9,982 bases of DNA from JAJNBA01 sp035696925 (GTDB taxonomy: Bacteria > Actinomycetota > UBA4738 > HRBIN12), in contig DASSDW010000149.1 in the NCBI GenBank assembly GCA_035696925.1, positions 1 to 9,982 of the forward strand, given 5' to 3'. The translations under genes were made by a program, and so were the position numbers. Numbering within the stretch: the first letter of the stretch is position 1; the number at the start of each line of letters is the position of its first letter. The notes below the pieces were generated by a model. That model had not been told where the DNA came from and searched no databases. It saw nothing but the letters and a program-made list of their open reading frames with translations. Below, piece by piece: positions 1-4,381 of this stretch.

Positions 1-12
1 TGGGTGACCCCC

Positions 13-18
13 GATAGT
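13..18 (+). promoter_or_regulatory. possible -10 element for the small peptide ORF
   Basis: GATAGT matches four of six bases of TATAAT and lies 51 nt before the ATG at 70. Transcription from it would begin near 24-26, giving a leader of about 45 nt. Any -35 element would fall outside the window, so this is only a weak candidate. Confidence 0.2.
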
Positions 19-64
19 CCTCCATGTCCCCCACCTGGGGTGGGGCGGGAATTGGGAGGAGGAC
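17..64 (+). promoter_or_regulatory. foldable leader that could hide the ribosome binding site
   Basis: GTCCTCC (17-23) is perfectly complementary over 7 bp to GGAGGAC (58-64), which contains part of the ribosome binding site of the ORF at 70. Nested inside is a second perfect helix, CCCCACC (29-35) with GGTGGGG (39-45) around a TGG loop. Together they would form a two-helix structure that blocks ribosome access, a layout used for translational control. This is read from base pairing only. If transcription starts near 25, the outer 5' arm would be missing from the RNA. The inner hairpin could instead be the end of an upstream transcript, but no T run follows it. Confidence 0.3.
54..62 (+). promoter_or_regulatory. 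strong Shine-Dalgarno sequence
   Basis: GGGAGGAGG lies 7 nt before the ATG at 70. It is the strongest and best-spaced ribosome binding site in the window. It is the main reason to take the 27-codon ORF behind it seriously. Confidence 0.6.
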
Positions 65-69
65 ACTGC

Positions 70-153
70 ATGAAGCTCGTGAGGCGCGTCGCAATCGCCC
101 TGAGCTCTCTGCTCGCCATCGCCTTGGCGGGTGGCGCGCACTGGAAGGCATAG
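70..153 (+). CDS. putative 27-residue secreted peptide (signal-peptide-like)
   Basis: I do not recognise this ORF. It starts with ATG behind a near-ideal ribosome binding site and ends at TAG (151-153). The product has a classic Sec signal layout: a charged start (MKLVRR), a hydrophobic core of about 14 residues (VAIALSSLLAIALA) and an ALA cleavage motif at residues 18-20. Cleavage there would release only seven residues, GGAHWKA. It could be a precursor of a short secreted peptide, a membrane-inserted micropeptide, a leader ORF, or the 5' remnant of a longer exported protein. Reading past the TAG in the same frame shows no obvious conserved continuation. It faces the polytopic histidine kinase gene across a hairpin, which allows, but does not show, a peptide-receptor pairing. 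It is too short for homology to be judged by eye. Confidence 0.4.
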   Translation: MKLVRRVAIALSSLLAIALAGGAHWKA

Positions 154-199
154 CACCCTCCAGCAGCGCTCCGAGAGTTCCCAACTCAAGAAACCGCCC

Positions 200-226
200 C
201 GAGGCCTTGGCTTTGCCTTGGCCTCG
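200..226 (-). terminator. hairpin between convergent genes, likely terminator
   Basis: CGAGGCC (200-206) pairs with GGCCTCG (220-226). Inside, after a two-by-two T/T mismatch, GGC pairs with GCC around a TTT loop. It begins 12 nt beyond the kinase stop codon (238-240). Read on the minus strand it is followed by GGGCGGTTTCTTG, which has only a short T-rich stretch. It could end kinase transcripts, and could also serve the small ORF ending at 153. The weak T tract keeps confidence moderate. Confidence 0.4.
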
Positions 227-237
227 ATGGCTTTCCC

Positions 238-1644
238 CTAGTGCTGGAAGATCAGCCGAACGGTAGTGCCTATCCCAGGGCTGGATCGAATCTCGAGATC
301 GGCTCCAATCTCAGCGGCACGCTCGGACATCAGCTGAAGACCAAAGTGCAGATCACTTCTGCTGCTACTGGGATCGAACCCAACTCCGTCATCCTCAATC
401 TCGACTTGAAGAGAATTGGCCTCCTTTCTGAGAGAAAGCCAAATGGTCCTGGCCTTGGAGTGATGGGCCGCATTGATGAGAGCTTCCCTTGCAATTTGGT
501 ACACGATCAGTTCGCGTTCCGGCGTCGAGTGGATTGAGGAGTCAAGGGACAACACCATCTGGACGCCTGACTCCTGCTCTATGCGCCGGGCGAAGAGACC
601 CAGGGTCTCAATCAGCCCGGCGTGACCGATGGCGGCGGACCGAAGACCGTGGATGACGTCGCGAAGATCTTCGACTGCGGCCTCGCTCGCCTGAATGACG
701 GCTGGCAAGTCGTCCTCCAGCTCAAGCAAGCGGCCACCGAGGAGGTCCTGCCGTAGAACTTGAGCACGAATGGTCACGTTGTAGAGATCCTGGAGAACCT
801 CATCATGGAGCGCCGCGGCGATACGCGACCTCTCCTGCTGCCGCTCAGCAGCGATACGTTCGTCAACATGGCCGAGCGCGGCGGTGTTGTCAGCAAGCGT
901 TAGTTCGACATCCTCCAAGCGCGAACGATGGAGAAACAACTGCTTCCCAAGAATCACTGGAGCAACCGAGGCGACGACTCCTGACAAGCCGAACCGTGTG
1001 TAAGCCTCAGCAATCAGAATCCCAATGAACCCGAAACAGAGATAGCTCATCAAGAAGGAACTGGGAGAGCCAAAGCGCATCGCTCGAAGCGAATCCCGGA
1101 GAGGAGCGCCGCGCCGTAGAGAGGTCCCGTAGGCAACGATCGTGTAGTTCACCGCGACATCTACCCCCAAGGCCACCAAGGCCACCAGAGGTGTCAACGG
1201 CCAGTCTCCAAGGTGACTGAGTTCGGAGAAAACGACACTGGCACACATCACGCTTATGGAGGTTTGTGATCGGTTCCAGATCGCTCGAGGCCAACTGATT
1301 TCTCGCCGGAGCTCTCGAATGTCTACAGCGCCCAGAAGAGCGATCAGACCAGAGATCAACGGGCCAAAGATGAACGCGGCGGCAAGGAGCAGGGGCAAGT
1401 CCATCGCCAATGAGGGTCCGCGGCCCGAACTCAGTGGGACGAAGCCCGCGATGGCTACGAAGACGACCCACGCCAGGAACTCAGCGGTGTTAGGAAGCGA
1501 TGATTGGGCCTGGAGTGCAGCCATAACCAGCAGAGCGAGGTTCAGGCAGACAACACCCACAGCGAACAATCGGAATTGGGGTGTGTCCCCTTCGCGCAAA
1601 CTGCTATTCGACTGGCCAGGGCTGCCTGCTGCGTAGACCGACAT
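238..1644 (-). CDS. polytopic sensor histidine kinase, NarL/DegS type (HisKA_3)
   Basis: This is a membrane sensor kinase that should autophosphorylate on histidine and pass the phosphate to a LuxR/NarL-type response regulator. With the start at 1644 it has 468 residues. Roughly residues 26-250 contain about seven hydrophobic segments with short loops, so sensing is probably within or at the membrane. A linker rich in charged residues follows. The HisKA_3 dimerisation box is ERSRIAAALHDEVLQ, with the phospho-acceptor at about H280. The HATPase_c domain shows the N box (REALINAAHHS, N391), the G1 box (EDDGVGFDP, D419) and the G2 region (HFGLQLMSERA), and ends within the usual GTTVRL strand. 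The ATG at 1644 is chosen because AGGAGG lies 4 nt before it and the likely promoter lies downstream of the alternative starts, ATG at 1713 and TTG at 1731. No response regulator lies beside it here. Sampled G+C is about 50-58%, against about 70% for the helicase genes, suggesting a different origin. The kinase class is firm; the signal is unknown. Confidence 0.9.
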   Translation of the reverse strand: MSVYAAGSPGQSNSSLREGDTPQFRLFAVGVVCLNLALLVMAALQAQSSLPNTAEFLAWVVFVAIAGFVPLSSGRGPSLAMDLPLLLAAAFIFGPLISGLIALLGAVDIRELRREISWPRAIWNRSQTSISVMCASVVFSELSHLGDWPLTPLVALVALGVDVAVNYTIVAYGTSLRRGAPLRDSLRAMRFGSPSSFLMSYLCFGFIGILIAEAYTRFGLSGVVASVAPVILGKQLFLHRSRLEDVELTLADNTAALGHVDERIAAERQQERSRIAAALHDEVLQDLYNVTIRAQVLRQDLLGGRLLELEDDLPAVIQASEAAVEDLRDVIHGLRSAAIGHAGLIETLGLFARRIEQESGVQMVLSLDSSIHSTPERELIVYQIAREALINAAHHSKARTIWLSLRKEANSLQVEIEDDGVGFDPSSSRSDLHFGLQLMSERAAEIGADLEIRSSPGIGTTVRLIFQH

Positions 1645-1647
1645 CTG

Positions 1648-1655
1648 CCCTCCTC
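1648..1655 (-). promoter_or_regulatory. ribosome binding site that decides the kinase start
   Basis: On the minus strand the sequence reads GAGGAGGG-CAG-ATG, with the ATG at 1644-1642. Neither in-frame alternative (ATG at 1713, TTG at 1731) has a comparable site. Confidence 0.6.
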
Positions 1656-1701
1656 GGGACGAAGCGGTCTCCCCGGTCACCGCGGGAACGAAGACTGCCG
1701 A

Positions 1702-1731
1702 TTTGTAGCTCATCCACTGTGTCCCGTTCAA
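1702..1731 (-). promoter_or_regulatory. probable promoter of the histidine kinase gene
   Basis: On the minus strand TTGAAC (1731-1726) resembles a -35 box, TACAAA (1707-1702) a -10 box, and the spacer is 18 nt. Each matches the housekeeping consensus at four of six positions. Transcription would begin near 1695, leaving about 50 nt of leader before the ATG at 1644. The -35 element lies inside the first copy of the direct repeat at 1720-1750, so a protein bound there would affect this promoter. Confidence 0.4.
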
Positions 1732-1750
1732 GAGATGTCCCGTTCGAGAG
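1720..1750. repeat. tandem direct repeat, 16-bp period, in the divergent promoter region
   Basis: Two head-to-tail copies, TGTCCCGTTCAAGAGA (1720-1735) and TGTCCCGTTCGAGAGT (1736-1751), are identical over the first ten bases and differ only at position 11 and the last base. They sit between the divergent kinase and PGPGW genes and cover the likely kinase -35 box. A period of 16 bp puts the copies about one and a half helical turns apart. An operator for a regulator is the simplest reading; a relic of a transposon end is an alternative. Confidence 0.55.
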
Positions 1751-1755
1751 TGACA
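1736..1755. promoter_or_regulatory. imperfect 20-bp dyad, operator-like
   Basis: The second repeat copy extends into a dyad of pattern TGTCnCnnTCGAnnGnGACA, with seven of ten base pairs symmetric around the central TCGA. The first repeat copy supplies only the left half-site. One full site next to a half-site, overlapping the kinase promoter and about 50 bp before the divergent gene, suits a dimeric DNA-binding regulator. No regulator gene is in the window. Confidence 0.4.
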
Positions 1756-1802
1756 ATCCCGGTCGGGAGCCAGTGACGGCTCACCGTGCGAAACTCGATG
1801 GC

Positions 1803-2237
1803 ATGACGACCGAACGCGATCCGGATCGGAGGAAGCGCCGGAACCCCTTCAGGGACGAAGTGTGGGGCGACGAACCTCAGGAGGTCGATGCCTCGGAGTT
1901 CGTCGAGGAACTCCAGTCGAGCCGCCCCGAGCTCGCCCGCCGCTGGCACGACCACCCGACCATCGTTCCGTTCAAGGTTGTCGGGCGATTCATCGGTCGG
2001 AACAGCAAGCGTGTCGCGATCACTATCGCCGGCTTCGTCGTCGTCCTCGCAGGTGCCGCGATGCTCGTGCTCCCCGGGCCGGGGCTGCTCGTGATCATCG
2101 CCGGTCTCGCGATCCTCGCAACAGAATACGTCTGGGCCCAGCGGCTGCTGAAGATCGCGAAAGAGAAGGCCACGCAAGCCAAGGATGTGCTCCTCCGGAA
2201 GAAGCCCGAGGAGAACGCCGGCGAGACCGAGTCGTGA
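1803..2237 (+). CDS. small PGPGW-family membrane protein (TIGR02611-like)
   Basis: This 144-residue protein matches the putative PGPGW transmembrane family of unknown function. Residues 1-68 are hydrophilic and charged. Two closely spaced membrane helices follow at about 71-90 and 95-112, joined by the signature PGPG at 91-94 (here PGPGL rather than PGPGW). The C-terminal tail is basic and helical (KIAKEKATQAKDVLLRKK). The start is not well fixed: the ATG at 1803 lacks a clear ribosome binding site, and an in-frame GTG at 1773 would add ten residues. The gene ends in GTGA shared with the DUF72 gene, so the two are probably translated together. Family membership rests on the hairpin of two helices around PGPG. 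Confidence 0.75.
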   Translation: MTTERDPDRRKRRNPFRDEVWGDEPQEVDASEFVEELQSSRPELARRWHDHPTIVPFKVVGRFIGRNSKRVAITIAGFVVVLAGAAMLVLPGPGLLVIIAGLAILATEYVWAQRLLKIAKEKATQAKDVLLRKKPEENAGETES

Positions 2238-3151
2238 CCCGCGGCGCCATCCTGATCGGCACGTCGTCGTGGACGGATCCCACGCTCATCAAGGACGGTA
2301 ATTTCTATCCGCCGGGGACGAACTCCGCGGAGGGGAGGCTCAAGTTCTACGCCTCCAAGTTCCCGTTGGTCGAGGTCGACTCGACGTACTACTTCCCACC
2401 GTCGGAGCGGAACTCTGAGCTCTGGATCGAGCGCACACCCAAGGACTTCACGTTCAACATCAAGGCATACTCCCTCCTCACGAACCACCCCACGCGGCCC
2501 GACTCGCTCTACGGCGACATCAAGGCCGAGCTTCCGAAGGACCTCCTCGACAAGCGTCGGCTCTACCGGGACAAGCTCCCCGCCGATGCGGTGGACGAGG
2601 TGTGGGAACGCTTCCGCCTCGCCCTGTATCCACTGCACTCCGCGGGCAAGCTCGGCGCCATCCTGTTCCAGTTCCCTCAGTACTTCACGATCTCGAGGAA
2701 GAACAAGGCGTACATCGAGGAGGCCGTCTCGAGACTCCCGGACTATCGGATCGCCGTCGAGTTCCGCCACAAGTCGTGGCTGGAAGATCGCAACGTCGAG
2801 GAGACGCTGTCGTTCCTCGAGGAACGCGATCTTCCGCTCGTGTGCGTCGACATGCCGCAGGGGTTCGACTCCTCGATGCCGCCGATCGCTGCGGCCACGG
2901 CGAAGGACATCTCGATGGTTCGCTTCCACGGTCGCGATCCGAAGGCGTGGGAAACGAAGAGCGAGAGCGCGAGCGAGCGCTTCCGCTACGACTACGGGCA
3001 CGATGAGCTCAAGGAATGGGTTCCGAAGATCGAGGGCCTCGCCGGAGACACACGGGAGACGCACGTCCTGATGAACAACTGCTACCGAGACTTCGCCGTG
3101 CGGAACGCGCGGGACCTCGGGGCGATGCTCGACCTCGACCTGCCCGAGTAG
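2234..3151 (+). CDS. DUF72 (YecE-like) family protein
   Basis: This 305-residue protein belongs to DUF72, predicted TIM-barrel proteins of unknown biochemical function. Visible family features are GTSSW (residues 9-13), VEVDSTYY (46-53), FQFPQ (145-149), VEFRHKSW (175-182), a VCVDMPQG strand near 205-212 and a late RFHGR segment. It is soluble, with no signal peptide or membrane helix, and its length is typical of the family. The GTG at 2234 overlaps the TGA of the upstream gene in GTGA, pointing to coupled translation. No ribosome binding site of its own stands out. The family is firm, but neither the pairing with a PGPGW membrane protein nor the sequence reveals the reaction. Confidence 0.9.
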   Translation: MTRGAILIGTSSWTDPTLIKDGNFYPPGTNSAEGRLKFYASKFPLVEVDSTYYFPPSERNSELWIERTPKDFTFNIKAYSLLTNHPTRPDSLYGDIKAELPKDLLDKRRLYRDKLPADAVDEVWERFRLALYPLHSAGKLGAILFQFPQYFTISRKNKAYIEEAVSRLPDYRIAVEFRHKSWLEDRNVEETLSFLEERDLPLVCVDMPQGFDSSMPPIAAATAKDISMVRFHGRDPKAWETKSESASERFRYDYGHDELKEWVPKIEGLAGDTRETHVLMNNCYRDFAVRNARDLGAMLDLDLPE

Positions 3152-3203
3152 CTCGATCCCCCGCCCACCGGCCCCGTGACACGAGCTTCCGGGCGAGCGG
3201 GGG

Positions 3204-3209
3204 TAGGCT
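3204..3209 (+). promoter_or_regulatory. -10 box for leaderless transcription of the protease gene
   Basis: TAGGCT fits the actinobacterial TAnnnT pattern and is separated from the GTG at 3217 by exactly 7 nt, so transcription would begin at or next to the start codon. There is no ribosome binding site before the GTG. I see no convincing -35 box at 16-18 nt upstream. The helicase gene at 4382 shows the same arrangement. Confidence 0.5.
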
Positions 3210-3216
3210 GCCGACC

Positions 3217-4371
3217 GTGGAGAGGCGCTGGAAGGTCGCGTCGATCGGCGGCATCCCGATCTACATCACGGTTCCATGGCTCATCTTCGCGGCGTTCGTC
3301 GTGTACGGGACCTACGACAGCCTCGCGCGGACGCGCGCCCTGACCGACCAGCAGGCCCTGTGGTGGTCCGTGGTGAACGCGATCCTGTTCTACGGGAGCA
3401 TCATCTTCCACGAGCTCTCGCACGCGGCGACCGCCCGCGCGTTCGGGTTGCACGTGCACGGCATCACGATGGTGTTCTGGGGCGGCTACACGGAGACCCA
3501 TTCGAGTGAACGGGGCCCGCTCGCGTCGTTCCTCATCTCGGCGGCGGGCCCGTTCAGCACCCTGGCCTTGGCCGGCGTGTTCTGGATCGGATCGGAGCTC
3601 TCCGACGACGTCCTGGCGGCGATCCTCGGCAACCTCGCGTTCCTCAGCCTCCTCTTCGCCGGGCTGAACGCGCTCCCGGGGTTCCCGGTCGACGGCGGTC
3701 GCATGCTCCTGGCCGTCGTCTGGGGGATCACGAAGGACCGGTTCCTCGCCCTGCGAGTGGCGGGATGGGGCGGCGTCGTCGTGGGCGCCGTCCTCGGCAT
3801 GATCGCGATCCAGCGGCTCCGAGTGCAGGAAGGTGACTGGCTCTTCTTCGCGTTCATCGGTTGGATGATGATCGGCCAGGGACTGCAGGTCGGGAAGCAA
3901 TCACCGATCCTGCGCGATCTTTCCCGAGGAACGGTCTCCGAGGCGATGGGACCGCCTCCGCCGCCGATCCCCGCGGATGCCACACTGCTCCACGCCCTCG
4001 AGACGCACCTCCGCGCCGATCGCACGACCGAGTTCCCCGTCGTAGAGGGGTTCGGGCGCGTGATCGGGTCGCTCTCGTTCTCGACCGCCTCGAAGGTCGG
4101 CGGGAAGGACCCGACGCGAGGCGTCCGATCCGCGATGACGCCCCGGGATCGGATGCGCATCGTGTCGCCGGACCTGCCCCTCGACCGAGCCCTCGAATGG
4201 ATCGCGGGCGACGGTCAGGCGCTGGTCGTCGACGGTGAACGGCTCGTTGGGCGGCTGACGACGAGCGAGGTGGACCGCTGGTACCGGCGCCGCATCTCCG
4301 GGGAGACCATGCCCGAGGATGCGCCGGTACCACCACGACCGGACCTCGGTGGTGTCGGCGACTGGCGGTAG
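3217..4371 (+). CDS. site-2 family zinc metalloprotease (M50) with C-terminal CBS pair
   Basis: This 384-residue intramembrane protease should cut membrane-spanning substrates within the bilayer, typically releasing regulators. The catalytic HExxH is HELSH at 65-69 within a membrane segment. The third zinc ligand is D159 in NALPGFPVDGGR (151-162), the usual M50 motif. About six hydrophobic segments cover residues 12-32, 47-70, 100-124, 131-155, 178-198 and 207-223. From about 235 to 357 the sequence looks like two CBS modules (SEAMGPPPPP... and SAMTPRDRM...), which commonly bind adenine nucleotides and tune activity. This architecture resembles mycobacterial Rip3-type and SpoIVFB-like proteases. 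The GTG at 3217 is chosen because the family N-terminus begins here and a -10 box sits 7 nt upstream; the frame is open further upstream but codes for arginine-rich shadow sequence. Its substrate cannot be read from the neighbours. Confidence 0.9.
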   Translation: MERRWKVASIGGIPIYITVPWLIFAAFVVYGTYDSLARTRALTDQQALWWSVVNAILFYGSIIFHELSHAATARAFGLHVHGITMVFWGGYTETHSSERGPLASFLISAAGPFSTLALAGVFWIGSELSDDVLAAILGNLAFLSLLFAGLNALPGFPVDGGRMLLAVVWGITKDRFLALRVAGWGGVVVGAVLGMIAIQRLRVQEGDWLFFAFIGWMMIGQGLQVGKQSPILRDLSRGTVSEAMGPPPPPIPADATLLHALETHLRADRTTEFPVVEGFGRVIGSLSFSTASKVGGKDPTRGVRSAMTPRDRMRIVSPDLPLDRALEWIAGDGQALVVDGERLVGRLTTSEVDRWYRRRISGETMPEDAPVPPRPDLGGVGDWR

Positions 4372-4374
4372 CAT
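4369..4374 (+). promoter_or_regulatory. -10 box for leaderless transcription of the first helicase gene
   Basis: TAGCAT fits TAnnnT and ends 7 nt before the GTG at 4382, the same spacing as before the protease gene. Its first three bases are the TAG stop codon of the protease gene. No ribosome binding site precedes the GTG. A clear -35 box is lacking. Confidence 0.45.
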
Positions 4375-4381
4375 CCGCCTC

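Noticed and set aside
29..45. GC-rich hairpin as a classical terminator
   Set aside because: It has no T run on either side, and it is followed at once by a ribosome binding site and an ORF.
24..266. 80-codon plus-strand ORF at the left end
   Set aside because: It is arginine- and proline-rich, without a ribosome binding site or a recognisable motif. The 70-153 ORF in another frame has far better signals.
1752..1757. GACAAT as a -10 box for the PGPGW gene
   Set aside because: It matches four of six bases, but no acceptable -35 box is found at 16-19 nt, and neither start at 1773 nor 1803 has a convincing ribosome binding site to go with it.
1877..3064. 395-codon minus-strand ORF opposite the PGPGW and DUF72 genes
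   Set aside because: It is an antisense shadow caused by high third-position G+C. The plus-strand frames show clear family motifs.
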